DNA of 10,811 nt from Thermoflavifilum sp. (GCA_019683625.1 JADGHY010000051.1:1-10811), one strand, 5' to 3'; positions 1-6,544 are shown, numbered from the stretch's first letter. The notes: generated by a model from the letters alone, not told the origin. Made by a program: numbers and translations.

Positions 1-360
1 TTCCGTGGCCCAGCGAATATCTTGGGCAAGCCTTTTGTTATTCAGTAAGTTTAGTTTATCAAATATAAAAGCTGATTTTATCCAGTTAATGGATTCATGT
101 ACGGTTGGTGGATAAAGATTCCAGAAATGATCATCAATTTGTACGAGGGCGGGCTTTCTTCTACGAATCACATCGAAGTGATAAGCGAGTTCCGGATATT
201 TTTTGGGGAAAAACAGGACTTTTCTGTTCAGCGGGATATTGACATAAAGGATTTGGTTAGCAGTGGAAAGGATAGAAGCGATATGTTTGCAGTTGCTTCC
301 GATATCGGTATACCAGGGCTGAAGGCCAATAATGACAATATTTCTACCGGAAATCAACAT
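1..360 (-). CDS. Glycosyltransferase, GT-B/GT4-like, N-terminal 120 residues (runs off the left edge)
   Basis: The minus strand is open from an ATG at 358-360 to position 1, giving 120 residues with no stop; the rest lies outside the window. The start reads MLISGRNIVIIGLQPWYTDI, followed by GSNCKHIA, LYVNIPL and later FWNLYP and ESINWI. This pattern (a beta strand, then QPW, then IGSNCK, then YVN.PL) is what I recall from the N-terminal domain of Bacteroidota glycosyltransferases annotated as family 1/group 1, which move sugars from nucleotide donors during surface polysaccharide assembly. The donor and acceptor cannot be read from this half, because the nucleotide-binding C-terminal domain is missing. 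The frame stays open upstream to a TAG at 469-471, but no other ATG occurs, and a -7 element at 397-404 fits the chosen start. Composition is lower in GC (about 40% by hand count) than the housekeeping genes to the right. Family call is fairly sure; exact function unknown. Confidence 0.72.
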   Translation of the reverse strand, partial: MLISGRNIVIIGLQPWYTDIGSNCKHIASILSTANQILYVNIPLNRKVLFFPKKYPELAYHFDVIRRRKPALVQIDDHFWNLYPPTVHESINWIKSAFIFDKLNLLNNKRLAQDIRWATE

Positions 361-396
361 CCTTTCTTTTTTCGGGTTAGACAAACTGCTTTTTAA

Positions 397-404
397 CAAA
401 GCTA
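397..404 (-). promoter_or_regulatory. -7 element (TAGCTTTG) upstream of the glycosyltransferase gene
   Basis: Read on the minus strand this is TAGCTTTG, an exact match to the Bacteroidota primary-sigma -7 consensus TAnnTTTG, with 36 nt between it and the ATG at 360. No TTG stands at the expected -33 spacing, so the match rests on the -7 box alone. Confidence 0.45.
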
Positions 405-517
405 ACGGGAATAAGGCTTGGGAAGCTCGCTTAATTGGCCTATAGCACAAAAAATTCAGGGAACGTGCCTATGGGAACAAAGAATGGGGAGAAAAAGGTG
501 GGTTTCAGATGGCTTTG

Positions 518-589
518 TACCGCGTACGGGAGTCGAACCCGTCATTCCTCCGTGAAAGAGAGGCGTCTTAGCCGATTGACCAACGCGGC
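518..589 (-). tRNA. tRNA-Glu (anticodon TTC)
   Basis: The minus strand folds into a complete cloverleaf of 72 nt. The acceptor stem is GCCGCGT with ACGCGGT and a discriminator A at 518. The D arm is closed by GTC/GAC. The anticodon stem is CCTCT/GGAGG with loop CTTTCAC, which puts TTC at the anticodon and a T before it. The T arm is ACGGG-TTCGACT-CCCGT. The anticodon decodes glutamate GAA/GAG. The 3' CCA is not encoded, so it must be added by the CCA-adding enzyme. The first acceptor pair is G1-U72, a wobble instead of a Watson-Crick pair; the preceding T (590) could also pair with the discriminator A. A matching promoter lies 10 nt upstream. The gene is divergent from gapA, and its 3' end faces the glycosyltransferase gene. 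Confidence 0.95.
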
Positions 590-599
590 AAACGGATTG

Positions 600-630
600 C
601 AAAGTTAATTGTCGCACAGAAATCTGCCAA
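600..630 (-). promoter_or_regulatory. Promoter of tRNA-Glu: TTG, 20 nt, TAACTTTG
   Basis: On the minus strand a TTG (628-630, part of TTTG 628-631) is followed after exactly 20 nt by TAACTTTG (607 down to 600). This is the Bacteroidota bipartite promoter (-33 TTG, -7 TAnnTTTG). The -7 box ends 10 nt before the mature tRNA 5' end, so transcription would begin almost at the tRNA itself, leaving little or no 5' leader. Confidence 0.72.
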
Positions 631-679
631 ATAATTTCCGCATATCGTTTCTGCCATAAGGGTTTACGGCATTAATTTG

Positions 680-687
680 TACTTTTG
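680..687 (+). promoter_or_regulatory. -7 element (TACTTTTG) of the gapA-pgk unit
   Basis: TACTTTTG matches the Bacteroidota -7 consensus TAnnTTTG and lies 35 nt before the gapA ATG, implying a short leader of roughly 25-30 nt. There is no clear TTG at the -33 position (around 656-661). It is arranged back to back with the tRNA-Glu promoter within about 90 bp. Confidence 0.55.
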
Positions 688-722
688 CGGCTGATTTTTT
701 CACAAGTTAAATCTCTTCAACA

Positions 723-1739
723 ATGGCGCAAAAAGTTAAAATCGGCATCAATGGCTTCGGGCGCATTGGTCGTCTTGCTTTTCGGCAGATTTATAAAATG
801 GATGACGTGGAGGTGGTGGCAATTAACGATCTCACCAGTCCTGCTGTGCTGGCCCATCTTCTGAAATATGACACGGCTCAGGGCCGGTTTCACGAAGAGG
901 TGAAATCCACAGACCAGTCGATCATCGTGAATGGAGAAGAAATCATGATTTATGCGCAGAAGGATCCGGCCCAGATTCCCTGGGGAAAGCACGAGGTGGA
1001 TGTGGTGCTGGAATGCACGGGGCATTTTACCGATAAAACCAAGGCCGAGGCCCATCTGAAAGGGGGAGCCAAGAAAGTAGTGATTTCTGCACCAGCCACC
1101 GGTGATTTGAAGACGATTGTATTTAATGTGAACCACCAGATTCTGGATGGTTCGGAAACCATTATCAGTTGTGCTTCTTGTACCACCAATTGCCTGGCGC
1201 CTATGGCTCAGGTATTGGATGAGCAATTTGGCATCATCGCGGGATTGATGACCACCATTCACGCTTATACCAATGACCAGAACACCCAGGATGCGCCGCA
1301 TCCCAAAGGTGATTTGCGCCGTGCCCGTGCTGCTGCCATGAACATTGTGCCTAATAAGACGGGTGCAGCAAAAGCTATTGGCCTGGTATTGCCAAATCTG
1401 AATGGGAAATTAGATGGTGTAGCGCAACGCGTACCCACCATTACGGGTTCGCTGACGGAATTGGTTACCCTGCTCAAGAAAAAAGTGACTGTTGAAGAAG
1501 TGAATGCGGCGATGAAAGCTGCGTCCAATGAAAGTTTTGGTTATAATGAAGATGAAATTGTGAGCAGCGATATCATTGGAATGACTTACGGATCCTTGTT
1601 CGATGCCACACAAACCCGGATTATTACCCAGGGTGATCAGCAGTTGGTGAAAACCGTAGCCTGGTATGATAATGAGATGAGCTATGTATCGCAGCTGGTG
1701 CGTACGCTGAAATATTTTGCCCGGCTGATCCAGCATTAA
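723..1739 (+). CDS. gapA: Glyceraldehyde-3-phosphate dehydrogenase, type I
   Basis: Cytosolic glycolytic enzyme that oxidises and phosphorylates glyceraldehyde-3-phosphate to 1,3-bisphosphoglycerate with NAD+. The 338 residues are the normal length for the family. The N-terminal Rossmann fold begins at once with INGFGRIGR (9-17), and the acidic residue in AINDL (D36) favours NAD over NADP. The active site ASCTTNC (151-157) carries the nucleophile Cys153, and TTIHAYT holds the partner His180. The S-loop region reads APHPKGDLRRAR, and the C-terminal WYDNEMSY signature is present. The ATG at 723 gives a start (MAQKVKIGINGFG) that leaves only the few residues usual before the glycine-rich loop. 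pgk, the next enzyme of the pathway, follows after 40 nt on the same strand, so the product of this reaction is the substrate of its neighbour. The expression signal is the -7 box at 680-687. Nothing is missing or odd. Confidence 0.98.
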   Translation: MAQKVKIGINGFGRIGRLAFRQIYKMDDVEVVAINDLTSPAVLAHLLKYDTAQGRFHEEVKSTDQSIIVNGEEIMIYAQKDPAQIPWGKHEVDVVLECTGHFTDKTKAEAHLKGGAKKVVISAPATGDLKTIVFNVNHQILDGSETIISCASCTTNCLAPMAQVLDEQFGIIAGLMTTIHAYTNDQNTQDAPHPKGDLRRARAAAMNIVPNKTGAAKAIGLVLPNLNGKLDGVAQRVPTITGSLTELVTLLKKKVTVEEVNAAMKAASNESFGYNEDEIVSSDIIGMTYGSLFDATQTRIITQGDQQLVKTVAWYDNEMSYVSQLVRTLKYFARLIQH

Positions 1740-1779
1740 ACCTTTCATCCTCATTTTTCATTTTCCAATTTCACTGGAT

Positions 1780-2976
1780 ATGCCAGCATTCCAATTGTTT
1801 TCTTTTCATCAGCATCGGGCAGTGGTTCGGGTTGATTTTAATGTACCGCTCGATGAGTCTTTCCGCATTACCGATGATACCCGCATGCGCGCTGCCATAC
1901 CCACTATTCAGAAGATCCGCAATGATGGGGGTGCAGTCGTGCTCATGTCGCATCTAGGCAGGCCTAAAAAGGGCCCCGAAGATCGTTTTTCCCTCCGGCA
2001 TCTGGTAAAGCATCTGTCTGAATTGCTGCACACCGAGGTTTTGTTTGCTTCGGATTGTGTGGGAGAGTCTGTGCGGCAACAGGCTGAATCCCTGAAACCT
2101 GGTGAGGTATTATTGTTGGAAAACCTGCGTTTTCATCCTGAAGAGGAAAAAGGCGATCCGGCTTTTGCCCAGGCGCTTGCCAGCCTTGGCGATGTGTACG
2201 TAAACGATGCCTTCGGAACGGCTCACAGGGCTCATGCGTCCACCGCAGTGATTGCTCAATTTTTCCCTCCCGAAAGAAAGATGTTTGGCCTGTTGATGGA
2301 GGCCGAAGTTAAGAATGCCGAGCGGGTACTTCATCATGCTGAAAAACCTTTTGTAGCCGTGCTCGGTGGGGCCAAGGTATCGGATAAAATCGGCATCATC
2401 ACCAATCTCCTTCCCCGCGTGGATGGATTAATTATCGGTGGGGGAATGGCCTATACTTTTCTGAAAGCCCAAGGGCAGGAAATTGGCAAATCCCTTTGCG
2501 AGGCTGATAAATTGGACCTGGCAAAAGAAATTTTACAGAAGGCCGGCGAACAAGGTGTAAAAATACATTTGCCGGTCGATTCGGTTGTGGCTCCGCGTGT
2601 GGCAGCCGATGCGCCCACGCAAGTAGTGGATCATACCCATTTTCCGGCAGATCAGATGGGATTGGACATTGGCCCTCAAACCATTGCTGCTTATACGCAG
2701 GCAATTCTATCGGCTAAAACCATTCTTTGGAACGGGCCCATGGGCGTGTTTGAACTTGCGCCCTTTCAGGCAGGCACCAAGGCTATTGCCGAAGCCATTG
2801 CCAAGGCTACCCAGCAAGGTGCATTCTCATTGGTAGGTGGCGGAGACTCCGTAGCGGCTCTCCATCAGTTTGGGCTGGAGAATCGGGTGAGTTATGTATC
2901 TACCGGCGGAGGAGCTTTGCTGGAGTATTTCGAGGGAAAGACCCTTCCGGGCATTGCTGCGATCCGGGAAAGCTGA
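1780..2976 (+). CDS. pgk: Phosphoglycerate kinase
   Basis: Catalyses ATP formation from 1,3-bisphosphoglycerate, giving 3-phosphoglycerate; cytosolic, monomeric in most bacteria. At 398 residues it is full length. The N-terminal substrate domain shows RVDFNVP (17-23) and SHLGRP (57-62), then LLENLRFHPEEEKGD and NDAFGTAHRAHAS, which hold the basic-patch arginines and histidines that bind 3-phosphoglycerate. The C-terminal nucleotide domain shows VLGGAKVSDKI, GGGMAYTFLKA, DIGPQT, WNGPMGVFE and the glycine-rich GGGDSVAAL and STGGGALLEYFEGK. The start at 1780 is the first ATG after gapA, and the protein from it is collinear with the family, although the first dozen residues are divergent (His/Phe-rich). 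It lies 40 nt after gapA with no terminator between, so the two are almost certainly one operon. It ends 30 nt before a strong terminator hairpin. Confidence 0.98.
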   Translation: MPAFQLFSFHQHRAVVRVDFNVPLDESFRITDDTRMRAAIPTIQKIRNDGGAVVLMSHLGRPKKGPEDRFSLRHLVKHLSELLHTEVLFASDCVGESVRQQAESLKPGEVLLLENLRFHPEEEKGDPAFAQALASLGDVYVNDAFGTAHRAHASTAVIAQFFPPERKMFGLLMEAEVKNAERVLHHAEKPFVAVLGGAKVSDKIGIITNLLPRVDGLIIGGGMAYTFLKAQGQEIGKSLCEADKLDLAKEILQKAGEQGVKIHLPVDSVVAPRVAADAPTQVVDHTHFPADQMGLDIGPQTIAAYTQAILSAKTILWNGPMGVFELAPFQAGTKAIAEAIAKATQQGAFSLVGGGDSVAALHQFGLENRVSYVSTGGGALLEYFEGKTLPGIAAIRES

Positions 2977-3006
2977 GGATTAGGATTTCGGTTTTGAATA
3001 TTTGAA

Positions 3007-3033
3007 AAAAAGCCTCCACTTAGGAGGCTTTTT
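3007..3033. terminator. Bidirectional rho-independent terminator between convergent pgk and the lytic transglycosylase gene
   Basis: The arms 3007-3017 (AAAAAGCCTCC) and 3023-3033 (GGAGGCTTTTT) are perfectly complementary over 11 bp around a 5-nt loop (ACTTA). It has a GC core of six pairs and an A-run on one side with a T-run on the other, so it works as a terminator in both directions. It ends pgk, 30 nt after its stop. On the minus strand it overlaps the last codons and stop (TAA, 3020-3022) of the convergent gene. Confidence 0.93.
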
Positions 3034-4192
3034 GATGAGCATGCGTTGAAGTCCTATGCCTGGGTACTTGTTCTTTTGCCGAAAGCCGCTTTTTGTGGGA
3101 GGCAGACTTGGGTAAGGGTTTTGTATTTTTCACCGTGGCCTGCTTTGCATGCACCTCAAGCTTGTTGTTTTCCAAGAATAATTGCTGCGAGGTATTCAAA
3201 ATGGCTTGTTGCCGTGTTTTGAATAATGCTATCTTATCTGCAGGGAGGTTCAGGCTCACCGCATTGCTTGCCGATTGCTTTTCCCAGTCGGGATTCAAGC
3301 GTTTCAAAGTATTGATATCCATTTCCAGGAACTGGGCGATTACCGGCAGGGCATATCGGCCGGCAAGAGATATTGTTTGGATATCTGTCGCAGCAGTCCG
3401 GTCAACGGGCATTTCATCGGTTGCATCGGCATCCGGAACGTCTAATCCGAAGAAGGAGGAGAGGCGTCCCAGGGTGTAGGCAGTGGCCAGAAAGCGCATC
3501 ACATGGCTGCGGGTTTCGGCAGGCAGGTATTTTTCCAAATCGAAGAAATTGTTGCTGCCACTTTTTTGCATAGCATCCAGCACAGCCACGGGTCCGCAGT
3601 TATAGGCTGCCACTACCAGAATCCAATCGTGAAAGGTATCGTGCAAATCGGCCAGATATTTCGCCGCTGCCACAGTAGATTTATACACATTTCTGCGGTC
3701 ATCGCGATGTCGGTTAACCGTAAGGCCTAATAGCCTGGCGGTGCCGGCCATCAGTTGCCAGAGCCCCACGGCACCTACCCGCGACACGGCATTGGGATTC
3801 AGTTCTGATTCAATCACGGCCAGGTAACGCAATTCCTTGGGGATACCATATTTTGAAAATATCTGATCGATGACCTTGAAATAGGGGGCACTTTTTGATT
3901 GAATAGCCTGTAAATGCGCATGATTTTCAGCCCAGTAGCGAGAAATAAACCGCGATACGTAGTTGTTTAGGCTGCCTGTCAGGATGCTGGCTCCGGCTGA
4001 TAGCGGAGCTGCCAGGTTAATGATCTCAGACTGATCATCGGTCGAAGCAGAAGCATCGCTGTATTCATTCAAGGAAATGACGGTGTCTCTTTTTAAGGCG
4101 TTGCGAGTGGTATCTGTCCACTGTGTGTTACTATAGCCAGCCAGGCCGGGTAGCAACAGCATAAAGAAGAGGTTCATTTTCCATACATGCAT
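3020..4192 (-). CDS. MltD-like lytic transglycosylase (SLT/GH23 domain)
   Basis: Cell-envelope enzyme predicted to cleave the MurNAc-GlcNAc bond of peptidoglycan with 1,6-anhydro ring formation. Of the 390 residues, the first 20 or so (MNLFFMLLLPGLAG after a short MHVWK lead) form a hydrophobic signal peptide. There is no cysteine after LAG, so it does not look like a lipoprotein. The SLT domain spans about 98-205: catalytic Glu128 lies in AVIESELNP, followed by GAVGLWQLM (140-148) and AAYNCGP (195-201). A middle region (about 270-330, RYALPVIAQFLEMD and LNLPADKIALF) resembles the linker domain of Bacteroidota MltD proteins. I see no clear LysM repeat, which many MltD proteins have. The last 40 residues are rich in Lys, His and Arg. 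Start may be ATG 4192 or the ATG five codons later; either keeps the signal peptide. It follows gatA by 41 nt, probably in the same transcript. Its stop lies inside a terminator hairpin. Confidence 0.88.
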   Translation of the reverse strand: MHVWKMNLFFMLLLPGLAGYSNTQWTDTTRNALKRDTVISLNEYSDASASTDDQSEIINLAAPLSAGASILTGSLNNYVSRFISRYWAENHAHLQAIQSKSAPYFKVIDQIFSKYGIPKELRYLAVIESELNPNAVSRVGAVGLWQLMAGTARLLGLTVNRHRDDRRNVYKSTVAAAKYLADLHDTFHDWILVVAAYNCGPVAVLDAMQKSGSNNFFDLEKYLPAETRSHVMRFLATAYTLGRLSSFFGLDVPDADATDEMPVDRTAATDIQTISLAGRYALPVIAQFLEMDINTLKRLNPDWEKQSASNAVSLNLPADKIALFKTRQQAILNTSQQLFLENNKLEVHAKQATVKNTKPLPKSASHKKRLSAKEQVPRHRTSTHAHQKAS

Positions 4193-4233
4193 AATCCAAC
4201 ATTTAATGAAACCATAGGTAGAAGGCTTTCAGC

Positions 4234-5676
4234 TTAGCCGGAAGGCCTGTTTGCCAACAGATAAGCTGCTATTTCCAATAATTTTTTTTCCTGAAACCTG
4301 CCTGAGACCAGCTGCAACCCGAAAGGCAGGCCATTGCTGTGCCTGAACAAGGGAATAGAAATAGCTGGCAGCCCGGCCAGGTTAGCAAAAACGGTATAAA
4401 GATCTCCTAAATACATCTTCACGGGATCATCCAGATTTTCCCGGAGGCGGAAAGCGGTAGTAGGGAAAGTAGGCATCAACAAGCAGGTATATTCCTGCAG
4501 GATGTGTTGAGCTTCTTCCGCCACCAATCGCCTTACCTGCTGGGCTTTTGTATAGTAAGCATCATAATAACCTTCGCTTAGCACATAGGTACCCAGCAGG
4601 ATGCGCCGTTTTACTTCTTTTCCAAATCCTTCGGATCGGGTTTTCCGATAGCACGAGTCTATTGAAGCATTTTCATCAACCTTGGCTCTATAGCCGTATC
4701 GTACCCCATCATACCTCGACAAATTGGCCGAAGCCTCGGCCGTGGTTAACACGTAATAGGCTGGCGCAATGACGTCAAGATAGGTAAAATGTACGGCATC
4801 CACAATATGTCCCTGTTGGATGAGCCAGCCGATGAGCCTCTCAATGTGGGTTTTGATTTCCCGATCCAGGCTGGGATGATCCAGCGCCTCCTTCATATAG
4901 GCCAGCTTGAGGCGTTGCGGATCGGAATGTACCGGTTGATAGGATTCGACGGGTAAAGGACTTGCTGTGCTGTCGAACTCATCGGGTCCGGCAATTACTT
5001 CCAATGTCGTGGCCACATCTGCAATATTCTTGCCAAAGATGCCTATCTGGTCAAAAGATGAGGCATAGGCAATCAAGCCATGCCTGGATATCCTTCCGTA
5101 AGTAGGTTTTAATCCAATGATGCCGCAGAAATCGGCCGGTTGCCTGACCGATCCGCCGGTATCGCTCCCTAAAGCCAGCATACAAAGGTCGGCACTAACG
5201 GCAGCCGCGCTTCCCCCGGATGAGCCACCGGGTACAAAATCGGGATGAATTGGGTGGAGGGTAGGGCCAAAATAGGAATTTTCCGTGCTGGAGCCCATGG
5301 CAAATTCATCGCAGTTCAGGGAGCCGATGATGATGGCCTCTTCCTGAAGCAGGCGCTCCACAGCCGTAGCAGAATACAGCGAACGGAATTCTTTCAGCAT
5401 GCGCGAAGCAGCCGTGAGCGGGTGATGCGCATAAGCGATGACATCTTTTATACCGAAAACAACGCCTGTCAAGCGTTTTACGGAATGCTCGCGTTGCAAG
5501 CGTGCATCAATAGCCCGGGCACGATGTAAAGCCTCTTCGGCATATACATGAATGAATGCATTGAGATGGGCATGGGATGCAATGCGGGATAAATAGAAAG
5601 ACACAGCCTGCTCACAGGTGATTTCTCCTGTCAGCAAACGCGTATGGTAATCCTGTACATTTCTGAAAACAGACAA
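4234..5676 (-). CDS. gatA: Asp-tRNA(Asn)/Glu-tRNA(Gln) amidotransferase subunit A (TTG start)
   Basis: Amidase subunit of GatCAB. It releases ammonia from glutamine or asparagine, which GatB uses to convert Glu-tRNA(Gln) or Asp-tRNA(Asn) to the amidated form. The 480 residues match the usual length. The amidase signature is complete: Lys77 in GIKDV, cis-Ser152 in PGGSSGGSAAAV (149-160) and nucleophile Ser176 in DTGGSVRQPADF. The spacing (75 and 24) agrees with the Lys-Ser-Ser triad of known GatA. SSTENSYFGPT (129-139) and IGLKPTYGRISRHG (187-200) are also typical. The start is a TTG at 5674-5676: from it the protein begins at the family's normal N-terminus (SVFRNVQDYHTRLL), no in-frame ATG precedes it, and the next Met is residue 93. 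gatB and gatC are not adjacent, which is common in Bacteroidota. It sits 53 nt after tatA. The function is certain; the start codon is the only soft point. Confidence 0.96.
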   Translation of the reverse strand: MSVFRNVQDYHTRLLTGEITCEQAVSFYLSRIASHAHLNAFIHVYAEEALHRARAIDARLQREHSVKRLTGVVFGIKDVIAYAHHPLTAASRMLKEFRSLYSATAVERLLQEEAIIIGSLNCDEFAMGSSTENSYFGPTLHPIHPDFVPGGSSGGSAAAVSADLCMLALGSDTGGSVRQPADFCGIIGLKPTYGRISRHGLIAYASSFDQIGIFGKNIADVATTLEVIAGPDEFDSTASPLPVESYQPVHSDPQRLKLAYMKEALDHPSLDREIKTHIERLIGWLIQQGHIVDAVHFTYLDVIAPAYYVLTTAEASANLSRYDGVRYGYRAKVDENASIDSCYRKTRSEGFGKEVKRRILLGTYVLSEGYYDAYYTKAQQVRRLVAEEAQHILQEYTCLLMPTFPTTAFRLRENLDDPVKMYLGDLYTVFANLAGLPAISIPLFRHSNGLPFGLQLVSGRFQEKKLLEIAAYLLANRPSG

Positions 5677-5692
5677 TGTGCGGGTATTTGGT

Positions 5693-5758
5693 AAAAAAAT
5701 GCCTCTACGAAATCGGGTATCAATAAATCTTACTGACCCGAGGTGGAGTTGGTAGAGG
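5693..5758 (-). terminator. Possible terminator or attenuator between tatA and gatA
   Basis: On the minus strand the outer arms CCTCTAC (5752-5758) and GTAGAGG (5702-5708) pair over 7 bp. Inside them CGGGT (5736-5740) pairs with ACCCG (5714-5718) over a 17-nt loop. A run of seven T (5699 down to 5693) follows the outer stem after two bases. The 5' arms lie inside the last codons of tatA (stop 5730-5732), and the T-run ends 16 nt before the gatA TTG. The internal loops are large, so stability is uncertain; it could be partial termination that lowers gatA expression rather than a full stop. Confidence 0.4.
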
Positions 5759-6008
5759 TTACGGTAGGATTACTGGCTGGCTGCGATGGCGTTTGGGTAG
5801 CCGTAGCATCTTTTCGAATGCTGTCTTCTATTTCACGACGAACATTGTTCTTGGCATCGTTAAACTCCCGGATTCCACTACCCAGTCCACGCATCAGTTC
5901 AGGGATTTTTTTGCCACCGAACAGCAGCAGCGCAATAAGGGCTATGACGAACAGATGGCCTTCGCTGAACAGCATCAGCAAATCCCCGTGAGCGAAATTG
6001 TGTAACAT
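5730..6008 (-). CDS. tatA: Sec-independent protein translocase subunit TatA
   Basis: Small membrane protein that oligomerises with TatC to carry folded proteins with twin-arginine signal peptides across the inner membrane. The 92 residues show one transmembrane helix (about 18-30, HLFVIALIALLLF), the hinge FGGKKIPE (30-37), and an amphipathic helix with the family residues ELMRGLGSGIREFNDA. A charged stretch and a flexible Thr/Ser/Pro/Asn tail (about 68-92) follow. The stretch before the hinge is about ten residues longer than in the shortest TatA proteins. The second Met (residue 12, position 5975) would give the compact form; I keep the first ATG because the frame and the upstream promoter allow it and longer N-termini occur in this phylum. 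tatC is not in the window. It is first of the tatA-gatA-transglycosylase run, with its own promoter at 6051-6083. The last codons form the 5' side of a hairpin. Confidence 0.93.
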   Translation of the reverse strand: MLHNFAHGDLLMLFSEGHLFVIALIALLLFGGKKIPELMRGLGSGIREFNDAKNNVRREIEDSIRKDATATQTPSQPASNPTVTSTNSTSGQ

Positions 6009-6050
6009 ACATACACCGTTTTAAGTAAATCAATAAACCTGAAGTCTCAA

Positions 6051-6083
6051 CAAAGATACAGGTAATAAACGATAAAAATCCAA
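6051..6083 (-). promoter_or_regulatory. Promoter of tatA: TTG, 22 nt, TATCTTTG
   Basis: Minus-strand TATCTTTG (6058 down to 6051) matches the -7 consensus exactly, and a TTG (6083-6081) lies 22 nt upstream, within the tolerated spacer range though longer than the 20 nt of the other two complete promoters here. The box ends 42 nt before the tatA ATG. It separates the tatA unit from rplS, for which I see no convincing terminator in 6084-6175. Confidence 0.6.
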
Positions 6084-6175
6084 TTCCGGATGAGCGCAGG
6101 TCTGAAAAATTTAGTTAATCTTTATTTCTACACCAGACGGTGGAAAATTGGAGCAGACAAGCAATGCTGAAACAA

Positions 6176-6520
6176 TCAGCGTTTTTCCCGAATCCGGGCC
6201 GATTTTCCGGAGCGCTCCCGCAAATAATAAAGTTTTGCTCTTCTTACCTTGCCTGTCTTATTCAGCACAATGGATTCAATGCTGGGGGAATAAAGCGGAA
6301 AGGTTCTTTCCACGCCCACTCCGTCGGATATTTTTCTTACCGTAAATGTAGCCGTGTATCCGCGTCCCTGCCGCTTAATGACGTCGCCTTTGAAGGATTG
6401 GGTTCTTTCCTTATTTCCTTCCACAATCCGATAGGTGACCGTGATATTATCGCCCGGCTTGAAAGCTGGGATATCTTTGGCTGGGGTAAGCTGCTGATGA
6501 ACGAAGCTAATCGGATCCAT
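6176..6520 (-). CDS. rplS: 50S ribosomal protein L19
   Basis: Large-subunit protein at the 30S-50S interface. From the ATG at 6518-6520 the protein is 114 residues, the usual length. It starts MDPISFVHQQL and runs through FKPGDNITV (20-28), RIVEGNKERTQ, FKGDVI, FTVRKISDGVGVER, FPLYSPSIESI and the basic end GKVRRAKLYYLR, all diagnostic of L19. A longer reading frame begins at 6547, but that extension is ruled out: its start codon lies inside the TACCTTTG -7 box at 6545-6552, and the extra residues have no counterpart in the family. It is last in the rpsP-rimM-trmD-rplS cluster, 63 nt after trmD. Most of that gap is occupied by its own promoter, so it can be made independently of the upstream genes. 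Confidence 0.97.
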   Translation of the reverse strand: MDPISFVHQQLTPAKDIPAFKPGDNITVTYRIVEGNKERTQSFKGDVIKRQGRGYTATFTVRKISDGVGVERTFPLYSPSIESIVLNKTGKVRRAKLYYLRERSGKSARIREKR

Positions 6521-6544
6521 GGCTATAAGCTTTAAAAGAATGCG

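Noticed and set aside
97..396. A 99-codon plus-strand frame at the left edge
   Set aside because: The opposite strand encodes a glycosyltransferase N-terminus with recognisable motifs (IGSNCK, YVN.PL, NLYP). The plus frame has no recognisable features and no promoter.
717..1301. A 194-codon open frame on the minus strand opposite gapA
   Set aside because: It lies antisense within a clear gapA, has no recognisable domain, and its composition (many His, Arg, Gln, Ile) is what the reverse of a GC-biased coding frame produces. The gapA frame has full family motifs.
3093..3730. Several plus-strand frames of 66-128 codons opposite the lytic transglycosylase
   Set aside because: They lie opposite a gene with intact SLT catalytic motifs and show no motifs of their own, so they are shadows.
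4193..4233. A separate promoter for the lytic transglycosylase gene
   Set aside because: No TAnnTTTG match was found in the 41-nt gap after gatA; near-matches such as TATGGTTT fail the consensus. Cotranscription with gatA is simpler.
6121..6175. CACC-GTCT-GGTG mini hairpin after rplS as a terminator
   Set aside because: Only four base pairs and no T-run directly after it on the minus strand.
6140..6535. A 131-codon plus-strand frame opposite rplS
   Set aside because: It is fully antisense to L19, which is unambiguous; no family resemblance and no -7 element.
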